DNA from: CAWATG01 sp963785035
GTDB lineage: Bacteria > Actinomycetota > Acidimicrobiia > IMCC26256 > CAWATG01
Direction of reading: 5' to 3'
Assembly: GCA_963785035.1 (NCBI GenBank)
Contig: CAWATG010000015.1
Location: forward strand, 1-64,000
Length of the DNA: 64,000 nucleotides
Shown: in pieces, positions 51,486-59,765 of the stretch
Position numbering within the stretch: the first letter of the stretch is position 1
Layout of the letters: each line of letters starts with the position of its first letter
The notes under the pieces: model-generated
The model's input: the letters and a program-made list of their open reading frames with translations, nothing else
Database searches by the model: none
Told to the model about the DNA's origin: nothing
Translations under genes and position numbers: made by a program

Positions 51486-52641
51486 ATGGGCTCGCGAACA
51501 GTCGTTGTGCTCGGTGGAGGCATCGGCGGCACCGTCGCCGCACGAAGGTTGCGCCGCGCCTTGGATCCCGCCGACCGGGTGGTGTTGATCGAGCGTGATC
51601 CCCTGTTCAAGTTCGCTCCGTCGTTTCTGTGGGCGATGAGCGGGGCGCGCCAGCCGCAGCAGATCACCCGTGATCTTCGCCGACTCCGAGCCAACGGGAT
51701 CGAGGTGCTCGACGTCACAGCCACCGCGATCGACCCCGCGAAGCGGACGGTCGACACGACAGCGGGCACGGTCACCGCCGACGCGCTGGTCATCGCGCTT
51801 GGCGCCGCGCTCGATCCCGGGGCCGTCCCCGGCTTCACCGAGACGGCTCACAACATCTACTCCCTCGACGGAGCTATGACTGCGGGTGGTGCTCTGCGGG
51901 CGATCGAGTCGGGCACGGTCGCGGTGATGGTGTCGAGCACGCCGTTCAAGTGCCCGGCCGCGCCGTACGAGGCGGCGTTCCTCGCCCAGGGCCTCCTGCG
52001 TCGCCGTGGCCTCCAGGACCGGGTACGCGTCGACATCTACACCCCCGAAGCGCTGCCGATGCCGACGGCCGGTGCCGTGGTCGGTGAAGCCCTCGTCGAT
52101 CTGCTCCACGCCCGCGGTATCGGATTCCACCCCGGTCGAACCATCGACCGCATCGACAGCGACGCCGAACGCGCTGCGCTTCAGCGACGGGACCGACACC
52201 CACGCCGACGTGATCCTCGGCGTTCCCGCGCACCGCCCCCCGCAGGTCATCACCACGAGTGCCGTGACCGCCGACGGCGGGTTCATCCCGGTCGACCGGA
52301 ACACCCTCGCTACCGCCCACCCAGGCGTGTACGCCATCGGCGACGTCACCGCCATCCCGATCGCCGGTGCCAAGATGCTCCCCAAAGCAGGGGTGTTCGC
52401 CGAAGCCGAGGCCGATGTCGTCGCCAAGCGCATTGCCGCCGAGTGGCAGGGCCGGCCCCAGAACGCCATCTTCGACGGCGTCGGCGCGTGTTTCGTCGAG
52501 TTGGGCGACGGTGCCGCCGCCTATGCCGCGGGGGACTTCTACGCTGCCGACGGCCCGGCGGTGAAGATGCGCCGACCGGGCCGGCACTGGCACCTGGCCA
52601 AGGTCGCGTTCGAGCAGTACTGGCTCCGCCGATGGACCTGA
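51486..52641 (+). pseudogene. Sulfide:quinone oxidoreductase-like flavoprotein, one-base frameshift
   Basis: ATG 51486 starts TVVVLGGGIGGTVAARRLRRAL, an FAD dinucleotide fold, with PSFLWAMSG and the redox Cys STPFKCPAAPYEAAFLAQGLL (about 160), hallmarks of the SQR/flavocytochrome c group. Around 52170 an extra G in GCCGAACGCG shifts the frame; homology continues as LRFSDGTDTHADVILGVPAHRPP, PGVYAIGDVTAIP and EQYWLRRWT, stop 52641. Corrected length about 385. It would oxidise sulfide to persulfide or polysulfide and reduce quinone. Confidence 0.8.
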
Positions 52642-52883
52642 TCGCCGCCCACCCAAACCACTCCGTTGCCAACACCTCGCACCACCTCACACGGCTGCGC
52701 GCGGCCGGCATCGTCAGCTCCCGAAAGCACGGCACCCACGTGGCCAACGCGCTCGCCGCGAGCGAGAACCCCGAGCGGCTCCACGGTGAAGCGGCGTTCG
52801 CTGCGTTGTGCGGAGCGATTCAATTGCTCGCCACCGTCACACCCTGCTCATTGGAAATCCGAAGAGCCGCCTATATGGATTAG
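52632..52883 (+). CDS. Short ArsR-like HTH fragment
   Basis: From ATG 52632, overlapping the SQR-like stop, an 83-residue frame reads LIAAHPNHSVANTSHHLTRLRAAGIVSSRKHGTHVANALA, matching the recognition helix and wing of ArsR proteins but lacking the N-terminal helices and adding unrelated C-terminal sequence. Probably a remnant; expression is possible through coupling. Confidence 0.45.
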   Translation: MDLIAAHPNHSVANTSHHLTRLRAAGIVSSRKHGTHVANALAASENPERLHGEAAFAALCGAIQLLATVTPCSLEIRRAAYMD

Positions 52884-52949
52884 GGGAATCTCCGATAAGA
52901 GGATCAGATATCAGGTAGACGTCTCTGAAAGCGGATAGAGGAGTCAGTC

Positions 52950-53186
52950 ATAGACATTCGAGTCGGTAAACGTGCGCAGATCGTCATACCTGTCGAGATC
53001 AGGAAGCGTCTTGGCGTGGAGGAAGGCGACCTGTTGCATGCGGAGATCGATGCACAGGGCAGGATCGTGCTGGAACCGGTCCCCCGAGACCCTCTTGAAC
53101 GATTGAAGCGAGCGGGCGCCGGGCTCTACGCGGGCGTGGACGCCGTCGAGGCCCAGCGCCGAATTCGAGACGAGTGGGATCGGTGA
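52950..53186 (+). CDS. vapB: VapB-like AbrB-type antitoxin with ATA start position
   Basis: A strong ribosome site GAGGAG (52938-52943) is followed after 6 bases by ATA GAC ATT CGA, then RVGKRAQIVIPVEIRKRLGVEEGDLLHAEIDAQGRIVLEPV, a SpoVT/AbrB swapped-hairpin domain, and an acidic tail, in all 78 codons. No ATG, GTG or TTG lies at the expected place, so either ATA is used, or ATG was changed by mutation or base error. It overlaps vapC (GTGA). Confidence 0.75.
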   Translation: MDIRVGKRAQIVIPVEIRKRLGVEEGDLLHAEIDAQGRIVLEPVPRDPLERLKRAGAGLYAGVDAVEAQRRIRDEWDR

Positions 53187-53620
53187 CGCTTCCAGGGGTG
53201 GTCGCTATTGATACGAACTGCTTCATTTACTTCTTCGAGGGAGATGACCAGCGCTCGGAATACCTTGCGCGTGAACTGTTCGAACCGATGACGCGGGGGC
53301 AGCGGCAAGGGGTGGCATCGGTGCTTGCTCTCTCCGAGCTCCTTGCCTATCCGTACCAGCTCGGGCGTGACGACCGCGCGCATGAGTTGCGGGCAGCGAT
53401 GGTTGCCATGCCCGGCTTGTCTATTCGGGATGTAGATGCGGATGTCGCAGATCGGGCAGCGAGCCTCCGTTCCCTCCACGGACTCCGCCTTCCGGATGCG
53501 ATACAAGTTGCGACCGCGCTGGAAAGTGGAGCAGCCGCGTTTCTTACCAACGATCGCGAGCTGCTTCGTGCGCAGCAGAGCGTCGAGGTCCTGCTTCTCG
53601 ACGACATCGCCGGCCTGTAA
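53183..53620 (+). CDS. vapC: VapC-like PIN-domain toxin
   Basis: GTG 53183 overlaps the antitoxin stop. This 145-residue PIN protein has VVAIDTNCFIYFFEGD, SVLALSELLAYP, LRLPDAIQVATALESGAAAFLTNDREL, that is, the conserved Asp, Glu, Asp and Asp of the VapC nuclease site. It is the toxin of the second vapBC pair in the window; it differs clearly from the one at 34205. Confidence 0.87.
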   Translation: MTLPGVVAIDTNCFIYFFEGDDQRSEYLARELFEPMTRGQRQGVASVLALSELLAYPYQLGRDDRAHELRAAMVAMPGLSIRDVDADVADRAASLRSLHGLRLPDAIQVATALESGAAAFLTNDRELLRAQQSVEVLLLDDIAGL

Positions 53621-53680
53621 CGCGTCCGCTGTTGCGGACATGATCGAGTGAAATGGATGCGCCGTCGCGCTTTCGCGCGC

Positions 53681-53850
53681 TGAGGAATCGTTGGGCGGCA
53701 CCGAAGAACAAGGCGCCGTCGAGACGCGGGTTTATCTGGAAGCAGGGCGACTGCGGCCAAGCCAGCTTCCACGCCGAAGCCGAAGGCGTCACCCTCGACT
53801 TCAGCGACAGCAACTGGATCTACTACGACTTCGACTGGACCAACCAGTAG
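53681..53850. repeat. SulP-gene fragment joined to an unknown C-terminal coding remnant
   Basis: 53681-53723 is identical over 43 bases to 56444-56486 inside the SulP gene; the minus strand reads LDGALFFGAAQRFL, part of the STAS domain. Directly after it the plus strand reads WKQGDCGQASFHAEAEGVTL, DFSDSNWIYYDFDWTNQ and stop at 53850, a natural-looking C-terminus of unknown family. The two parts are in opposite sense, thus a rearrangement junction. Confidence 0.65.
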
Positions 53851-53943
53851 ATCGAGCGGTGATCGCGAGCGGCAACGCTGCGACTACCCCTTTCGGCGGC
53901 GCGTCGGGCGAATGGTGGATTCGGGGCGGTCGGCGTATCGGTA

Positions 53944-54036
53944 AAACCACTGAGACGCCGACCTGTCGGTTTCAGTGGTTTGCCCGATGCGTCCAAACCA
54001 AGCGCGTCGTACGGTCCAATCACACCAACGGACCGT
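53944..54036 (+). promoter_or_regulatory. Hairpin-rich leader with mutually exclusive stems
   Basis: Hairpin A pairs AAACCACTGA (53944-53953) with TCAGTGGTTT (53972-53981) around an inner CCGAC-CT-GTCGG stem. Hairpin B pairs TGGTTTG (53976-53982) with CAAACCA (53994-54000) and shares six bases with A, so both cannot form. Hairpin C pairs ACGGTCC (54011-54017) with GGACCGT (54030-54036) right before the GGAGG of the SnoaL-like gene. This looks like an attenuator or riboregulator; A could also be a terminator. Confidence 0.5.
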
Positions 54037-54045
54037 GGAGGACCG

Positions 54046-54441
54046 ATGACTGAGCACCCGAACGTAGCGACCGTGAACAGGATGACCGCAGCGATCGTCG
54101 GCCAGGATCATGACACCTTGGCCAAGATCTTCACCGACGACTTCGTGCTGCACATGCGCGGCCCGGTCCCGCCCGCCGGCGACCACTCCGGCGTTGGCGG
54201 TCTGCTGGAGGCGATCGGATCGCTGTTCGAGCTCACCGACGGCGAGGTCGATCTCGATCAGCAGGTGTGCGTGGGCGTCGACGGCTGGGCCTTCGAGTGG
54301 GAGCACGCCACCCTCGGCCGCAACAGCAAGACGCTGGAATCGAAGGACGCGTTCGTCTACCGCTTCGACAAGGATCGCATCGCCGAGATGTGGATGTTCT
54401 TCGGGGTGCTCCCCGAGGTCGCCGAGACGTTCTTTGCCTGA
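54046..54441 (+). CDS. SnoaL/NTF2-like protein
   Basis: This 131-residue protein has the NTF2-like fold typical of SnoaL proteins: VATVNRMTAAIVGQDHDTLAKIFTDDFVLHMRG (helix-helix-strand), QVCVGVDGWAFEWEHATLG and DAFVYRFDKDRIAEMWMFFG. They are small-molecule isomerases or binding proteins. ATG 54046 follows GGAGG. It is the first gene of an operon with the LuxR regulator, 26 bases upstream of it. Confidence 0.85.
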   Translation: MTEHPNVATVNRMTAAIVGQDHDTLAKIFTDDFVLHMRGPVPPAGDHSGVGGLLEAIGSLFELTDGEVDLDQQVCVGVDGWAFEWEHATLGRNSKTLESKDAFVYRFDKDRIAEMWMFFGVLPEVAETFFA

Positions 54442-54467
54442 CCGTCGAGATCGACGAGAATCTGTCC

Positions 54468-56081
54468 GTGGAGCCAGTGCTGGCGGCGGCCCGCGCCGCG
54501 TGTGACGAACGGCGCTGGGGTGATGCCCGGCGCGGCTTCGCCGAGCTCGCCGTCGACGATCTCGAGGTCGACGACCTCGACGCGTATGCGACCGCGGCGT
54601 TCCTGACCGGGAGCGACGAGGCGGGGTTCGCGCTGTGGACGCGCGCCCACCTGCAGTGCGCGGGGGAGGGCTCAGTTCACCGCGGTGCGCACTTCGGTGT
54701 CCGCCTCGCTGAGTGCCTGTGTTTCAAGGGCGACGTCCCTCGGGCCAGCGGCTGGGTCGACCGCACCGCTCGGCTGCTTGAGGAGGCGAAGATCGACTGT
54801 GTCGAGCAGGGCTACCTCGAGCACGCGCTCGGGATGATCCGGATCTTCGAGCTCGGCGACCTCGCCGGCGCGCGAACTCATTTCGAGCAAGGACGCAAGA
54901 TCGGTGCACGCTTCGGCGATCGGCAGCTCGTCACGCTGTCGCGTATCGGCGAGGGCCGAATGATGATCTACCTGGGCGACCACACTGATGGGCTCGCGCT
55001 GCTCGACGAAGCGGTGGTATCGATCGAGGCTGGAGAGTTGTCGCCCGTCGCGACCGGTGACGCGTACTGCACGATCATCGACGCGTGCGCCGAGCTGTCC
55101 GAGGTAGTCCGGTGCCGGTCCTGGACGGCGTCGATGCAGCAATGGTGCGATCTGCACCAGGAGCTCGTCTTGTATCGCGGGCACTGCTTCGTGCATGCGG
55201 CGGAGGTGCTTCGAGTGCTCGGCCGATGGCGCGACGGCATCGAAGCGGCACGCCAAGCGTGCGGCCGGCTCGCCGATCCCGTCCCGTCGATCCGCGGCGC
55301 GGCGTTGGGTCTTGAGGCAGATCTTCTGCGCCTGCTCGGCGACCTCGACGCGGCCGAGACCGCCTATGCCAGCGCCCACGAGCACGGGCACGAGCCCCAA
55401 CCCGGCCTCGCGCTACTTCACCTGACGCGTGGTCGCGTCGACATAGCAGCGGCGATGATCCGCCGTTCGCTGGGCGAGTCGGAAGGTCCCATTTTCCGGT
55501 CCCGGCTGCTCCCCGCGTATATCGACATCATGCTGAGGAGCGGCGACATCGACAGTGCGCGAGCGGCCAGCGAGGAACTTCGCGACATCGCATTCGAGTT
55601 GGGCGTCGCGGTGCTCCGAGCCCAAGCCGCGCTCGCAGCCGGAGCACTGCTGCTCCGAGGCGGCGACCCGGCCGCTGCGCTCGTCGAGCTTCGCCGTGCG
55701 CTCCGTACGTTCAACGAACTTTGCGCAAACGAGGAGACTCCCCGCACCCGGCTGCTGATCGCCGAAGCCTGCCGGGCGCTTGGCGACGACGCCTCCGCCG
55801 ACCTCGAGGAGGCCGCGGCTCGAGCCGCGATCACGTCGTTCCAGCTCTCCGGCGGAGACGAACCCGATCAGGTCAACCTCGATCTCCCTGGCGGGCTGAC
55901 CCAGCGCGAGGTTGAAGTGCTCCTGCTCTTGGCGAGTGGCAAGACCAACCGCGTGATCGGAGAGACACTCTTCATCGCCGAGAAGACCGTCGCCAGCCAC
56001 GTAAGCCACATCTTCACCAAACTTGGCATTACCTCGCGCTCAGCAGCGACCGCCTACGCCTACGACAAGGGGCTGATCTGA
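54468..56081 (+). CDS. LuxR-family regulator with TPR-like sensor region
   Basis: I chose GTG 54468; upstream codons overlap the SnoaL gene. The product of about 537 residues is rich in helical TPR-like repeats (for example RASGWVDRTARLLEEAKIDC, GDLAGARTHFEQGRKI, GRWRDGIEAARQACGRL). It ends with a LuxR HTH, GGLTQREVEVLLLLASGKTNRVIGETLFIAEKTVASHVSHIFTKLGI. No NTPase domain is present. It is likely the regulator of its own operon; the signal is unknown. Confidence 0.87.
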   Translation: MEPVLAAARAACDERRWGDARRGFAELAVDDLEVDDLDAYATAAFLTGSDEAGFALWTRAHLQCAGEGSVHRGAHFGVRLAECLCFKGDVPRASGWVDRTARLLEEAKIDCVEQGYLEHALGMIRIFELGDLAGARTHFEQGRKIGARFGDRQLVTLSRIGEGRMMIYLGDHTDGLALLDEAVVSIEAGELSPVATGDAYCTIIDACAELSEVVRCRSWTASMQQWCDLHQELVLYRGHCFVHAAEVLRVLGRWRDGIEAARQACGRLADPVPSIRGAALGLEADLLRLLGDLDAAETAYASAHEHGHEPQPGLALLHLTRGRVDIAAAMIRRSLGESEGPIFRSRLLPAYIDIMLRSGDIDSARAASEELRDIAFELGVAVLRAQAALAAGALLLRGGDPAAALVELRRALRTFNELCANEETPRTRLLIAEACRALGDDASADLEEAAARAAITSFQLSGGDEPDQVNLDLPGGLTQREVEVLLLLASGKTNRVIGETLFIAEKTVASHVSHIFTKLGITSRSAATAYAYDKGLI

Positions 56082-56129
56082 CGGCGCGCTCCACGCTCAC
56101 CTCGTGGCGGCGGTCTACGCCTTACCGGG

Positions 56130-57905
56130 TCAACCGTCCCCAGACGCGGCGGCTCTGTTCGCGTTGTGGTGTGGTCCTCGTGCGACGTGCAGCTGTGCGT
56201 GTGCCAGTGCCGTTTCGAAGGTGCTGAAGAGGTGGTTCTCGTGGGCGAGACGGTCGAGAGCACCAACTGCTCGGAGGATCTTGAGGTGTTCGGCGCTGGG
56301 TCCTTTGAGCAGAACGGTGATGCCGCGTCGTTCGAGCTCGGTGACGATCTCACCCAATGCGTGCGCGCCGGTGGCGTCGAGCATCTGCAGGTGGGGGAGG
56401 CGCAGGATCACGACGCGGACGTCCGCGATGCTGGTGAGCTCGGTGAGGAATCGTTGGGCGGCACCGAAGAACAAGGCGCCGTCGAGGCGGTAGGCGACGA
56501 TGTGGTCGGACAACAACGCTTGCTCGGACTCGGCGGTGACTTCCGGTGTGCTCGTGCCGTTCGTCGCGACGATTGGCTCGCGCACGGCGGTGGCGGTGCG
56601 CGCCATTGCGCGTAACGCGAGGAGCACGGCGACACCGAGGCCGATCTCGACCGCCAGGATCAGATCGAAGACGATCGTCGCGGCGGCGGTGAGACTCAGA
56701 ACCAGCGCATCGGCACGCGTGGAACGCAACACCGCGCGGACATTGTGGATCTCGACCATGCGCATCGCGGTGACCATGAGCACCCCGGCGAGCGCGGCCA
56801 ATGGGATCTTGGCCACGAGCGGTCCACCGAAGTACACGACTCCGATCAGCACCAACGCGTGGACGATCGCGGCGAGTCGTGTCCGGGCGCCTGCCCGCAC
56901 GTTGACCGCGGTGCGTGCGATCGCGCCCGTCGCCGGCATCCCGCCGAACAACGGCGACGCGAGGTTCGCAAGACCCTGACCGAACAGCTCCCGGTCGGGG
57001 TCATGGCGTCCCGTGTCAGCCATGCCATCGGCGACCTTCGCGGACAGCAAGCTCTCCAACGCGCCGAGCACCGCGACTGCCAACGCGGCGGAGAACAGCT
57101 CGCTGATCCGTTGCGTCGAGACCGACGGAAACGACGGCATCGGTAACGAGCCGGGCAGGGAGCCGATTCGTGCAATCTCGAACTCGGCGAGCTGCGCCAC
57201 GATCGTCGCCCCCACGACTGCCACCAACGAGCCCGGCAGCGACCGATGGATTCGAGGGGCCAGCACCATCACCAGCGCGACCAGCGCGACGATCCCGATC
57301 GCGGCGACCTTCCCGTCGTCGAAGGCGTCCCTCGCGGCGCGTAATGCGACCAGCGCAGTGTTCTCTCCTTCGGGTTTCGGCACCCCGAGCGCGGAGGGGA
57401 CCTGCTGCAAGAAGATGATCACCGCGATTCCCACGGTGAAGCCCTCGATCAGGGGCCATGGGATGTAGGCGACGAAACGCCCCACCCGCGCGAATGCAGC
57501 CACGACGATCAGCACCCCGGCCATGAGCCCGACCAGGTAGACCGCGTCGACGCCGTAGCGGCTCACGATCGGGACGAGGACCACCGTCATGGCGCCCGTC
57601 GGACCCGACACCTGGACGTTGGACCCGCCGAAGATCCCCGCCACCAGTCCGGCGACGATGGCGGTCATCAAGCCGGCTTCCGCGCCGAGGCCCGTCGCGA
57701 TGCCAAAGGCCAATGCCAAGGGCAACGCGACGACGCCCACCGTGATACCGGCCACCACATCGCCACGCCACGACCGAGCCAGCCCCGAATAGTCCGCTCG
57801 GCGCGGGAGCAACCGCTGCAGCGACGCCGAGCCGGCGCCCGCCCATCGTCTCGGCCCGCTGCTCTCGTCCGGTCTCCGGGAGGATCCTCCCGGCTGCGTG
57901 GTCAC
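56130..57905 (-). CDS. SulP/SLC26-family anion transporter with STAS domain
   Basis: This 591-residue protein has a Sulfate_transp membrane core (GDVVAGITVGVVALPLALAFGIATG, VSGPTGAMTVVLVPIV, LFGGMPATGAIARTAVNVRAGARTRLA) and a C-terminal STAS domain (YRLDGALFFGAAQRFLTEL, LDATGAHALGEIVTELERRG). It transports sulfate, bicarbonate or similar anions with Na+ or H+. GTG 57905 overlaps the upstream ArsR stop, so they form an operon. An 18-base palindrome is in its first codons. Confidence 0.92.
   Translation of the reverse strand: MTTQPGGSSRRPDESSGPRRWAGAGSASLQRLLPRRADYSGLARSWRGDVVAGITVGVVALPLALAFGIATGLGAEAGLMTAIVAGLVAGIFGGSNVQVSGPTGAMTVVLVPIVSRYGVDAVYLVGLMAGVLIVVAAFARVGRFVAYIPWPLIEGFTVGIAVIIFLQQVPSALGVPKPEGENTALVALRAARDAFDDGKVAAIGIVALVALVMVLAPRIHRSLPGSLVAVVGATIVAQLAEFEIARIGSLPGSLPMPSFPSVSTQRISELFSAALAVAVLGALESLLSAKVADGMADTGRHDPDRELFGQGLANLASPLFGGMPATGAIARTAVNVRAGARTRLAAIVHALVLIGVVYFGGPLVAKIPLAALAGVLMVTAMRMVEIHNVRAVLRSTRADALVLSLTAAATIVFDLILAVEIGLGVAVLLALRAMARTATAVREPIVATNGTSTPEVTAESEQALLSDHIVAYRLDGALFFGAAQRFLTELTSIADVRVVILRLPHLQMLDATGAHALGEIVTELERRGITVLLKGPSAEHLKILRAVGALDRLAHENHLFSTFETALAHAQLHVARGPHHNANRAAASGDG
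57876..57893. promoter_or_regulatory. Perfect 18-base palindrome in the first codons of the SulP gene
   Basis: CCGGGAGGATCCTCCCGG is exactly palindromic, 12 bases after the SulP start. It could be an RNA hairpin affecting translation or a DNA site. Its GGAGG may also be a chance product of Pro-Gly-Gly-Ser-Ser codons. Confidence 0.4.
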
Positions 57906-58267
57906 GAGGTGCCGGCGGCGATGCGCAACCCTGCGAGCAGCTCCGTCGATTCGGTGAGCGAATGGATCAGCACCCGCTTCGCCACCGCCAGCAGCTCGCT
58001 CAGCGCCGGATCACGGATCGCGTAGTACACCGAGGATCCTTCCTTGCGGGTCGTGACCAAACCCGCTCGACGCAGCACCCCCAGCTGTTGGGAGAGATGC
58101 GACGACTCGATCCCGACGAGTGGCTGCATCTCGCCGACCGAGCGCTCCCCGTCGGAGAGCACTTCGAGCACCCGAATCCGAGCCGGATGCGCCAACGCCC
58201 GGAACAGCTCGGCCTTGATCTCCGAGATCGGCTGGCTCAACGCCGCTTCCAGTTCACGCTCCGGCAT
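57902..58267 (-). CDS. ArsR-family regulator of the SulP operon
   Basis: This 121-residue ArsR winged-helix protein contains IKAELFRALAHPARIRVLEVLSDGERSVGEMQPLVGIESSHLSQQLGVLRRAGLVTTRKEGSSVYY. ATG 58267 has GGAGG 4-5 bases upstream. No classic metal-site Cys pair (CVC) is seen in the recognition helix region, so a non-metal signal is possible. It lies directly before SulP (GTGA overlap). Confidence 0.9.
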   Translation of the reverse strand: MPERELEAALSQPISEIKAELFRALAHPARIRVLEVLSDGERSVGEMQPLVGIESSHLSQQLGVLRRAGLVTTRKEGSSVYYAIRDPALSELLAVAKRVLIHSLTESTELLAGLRIAAGTS

Positions 58268-58548
58268 CGAAACCTCCGTTTGACCCGACCAATGAGGAGT
58301 CCCGCCGTACGCGGGAATCACAATATGACAACTTTATCAGATGATGTGTCGCTTGATTACTGGAGTGTGGGCATGTCAGGAGGTCCTGCGCCAAGCACCA
58401 ACGCGAAGCGCGTCGCAAGCGGCACCGTCCGCCCAGATATCGGCGCGTACGGAGCGCTCTCGGCGTGGCTTGTTACGGCTGTGGCCGTCCTGATCGACTC
58501 CCTTGACGGGTTCCGGTCTCCGGTCGCGACGATGTCCTCAACGGTGGG
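58268..58548. other. Space between ArsR-SulP operon and the MDR-type reductase gene
   Basis: A local AT-rich part at 58320-58360 contains ATCAGATGAT (58336-58345) and probably the ArsR promoter. No gene is supported. Confidence 0.4.
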
Positions 58549-59523
58549 TCATGGCTGGGTACCGCCGGCTTCCGGCCACGGATGCACGATGACGTTGCCG
58601 CGCTTGTGACCGCTGTCGACGCGGCGATAGGCATCGACGATGTGTTCGAGGTCGTAGGCGCCGTCATATACGACGGTGAGGTCACCGCGGGCAACGAGAT
58701 CGAGGAGGAATTCAATGTCAGCGACGCGTTCGGGAGCAGAGCCCGTCACCACGTTCCCGTGGGGGCGGATGGTGTCCCAAAGACTCGCCACCGCGAGCAC
58801 AAGCACTCCGCCTTCGGCGAGGAGGCGGCGACCCGAGTCGATGGTGAGGTTCCCGACGCAGTCGAACACGGCGTCGAAGCGGGCGTCAGTGGCGGCGAGG
58901 TCGTCGCTCGTGTAGTCGATCACGCGGTCGACGCCAAGACTGGCAACGAGCTCCGTGTTGGCGGCACTGGTCACCGCGGTGACGTTCGCCCCGAAATGCT
59001 TCGCGAGCTGCACCGCGTTGGACCCCACAGCGCCGGATGCGCCGTTCACGAGCACGGTCTTGCCTGATGTGACCGACGCCTTGTCACGAAGGAAGTACAG
59101 CGCCGCGGTGCCACCGAAGATTACGCCGACCGCGTCGTCGAGCGACACGCCCACCGGCACGCGCGCCAGGCGGTCGGCACGCGCCACGACGAACTCAGCG
59201 TGGGTGCCGAACTTCGTGCCGGTCATGCCACACACGGCCTGGCCCGGTGCAAACGCTGCAACGTCAGTCCCGACAGCTTCCACAATGCCGCAGAAGGTGC
59301 TGCCGAGGATCTGGCGACGAGGCCGGGTGACGCCGAAAAACAAGCGAACCAACGGCCCGAACCCTGCGGGGAACCGAGCGCCTCGGATACGCGCGTCGCC
59401 GGAGGTGACCGCGGCCGCGTGGACGCGCACGAGTACCTCGTTATCGGCTGGATGTGGCCGTCGAACCTCTGCAATACGCACGACTTCGGGCGGCCCGTAG
59501 CGGTCAACAACTGCTGCCCGCAT
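58549..59523 (-). CDS. Zinc-independent MDR-family NAD(P)-dependent oxidoreductase (quinone-reductase-like)
   Basis: This 324-residue protein (from ATG 59523) starts MRAAVVDRYGPPEVVRIAEVRRP and shows GSTFCGIVEAVGTDVAAFAPGQAVCG, the NADPH-binding LVNGASGAVGSNAVQLAKHFGANVTAV and YDGAYDLEHIVDAYRRVDSGHKRGNVIV. It is a QOR/zeta-crystallin type reductase for quinones or enones. ATG 59577 is an alternative start. It is divergent from the PadR gene, which may regulate it. Confidence 0.9.
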   Translation of the reverse strand: MRAAVVDRYGPPEVVRIAEVRRPHPADNEVLVRVHAAAVTSGDARIRGARFPAGFGPLVRLFFGVTRPRRQILGSTFCGIVEAVGTDVAAFAPGQAVCGMTGTKFGTHAEFVVARADRLARVPVGVSLDDAVGVIFGGTAALYFLRDKASVTSGKTVLVNGASGAVGSNAVQLAKHFGANVTAVTSAANTELVASLGVDRVIDYTSDDLAATDARFDAVFDCVGNLTIDSGRRLLAEGGVLVLAVASLWDTIRPHGNVVTGSAPERVADIEFLLDLVARGDLTVVYDGAYDLEHIVDAYRRVDSGHKRGNVIVHPWPEAGGTQP

Positions 59524-59730
59524 CAGCCGAGGCGCGGTCCCTTCGCTGGTCGGGGTCCTGTGTCCGCTCGTCGCCATGGCTCAGCTCACCACTCTCGATA
59601 TCGCGCCGGGAGTTCCGCCCACGGGTCCGAGCGTAAGCCGACTGTTCGCGGGGTGGCAGAGACGTTGGTCCCAAGCCGGCGTTTTGACATCAGTCGAGGC
59701 AGTCGTTGACGTGATCGGAACCAGCGGCCC

Positions 59731-59759
59731 TTGACTATCGAAGTTCGATACATCATACT
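59731..59759 (+). promoter_or_regulatory. PadR promoter with palindromic operator in the spacer, leaderless start
   Basis: TTGACT (59731-59736), 17-base spacer and CATACT (59754-59759). TATCGAA-G-TTCGATA (59736-59750) is a perfect inverted repeat in the spacer. ATG 59766 lies 7 bases past the -10, so the mRNA should be leaderless and autoregulated. Confidence 0.7.
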
Positions 59760-59765
59760 TCGAGC

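Noticed and set aside
53653..53850. Single 65-residue gene with ATG 53653
   Set aside because: Its first half is the opposite strand of a SulP fragment and its second half is an unrelated C-terminus, so it is a chimera across a junction rather than one gene.
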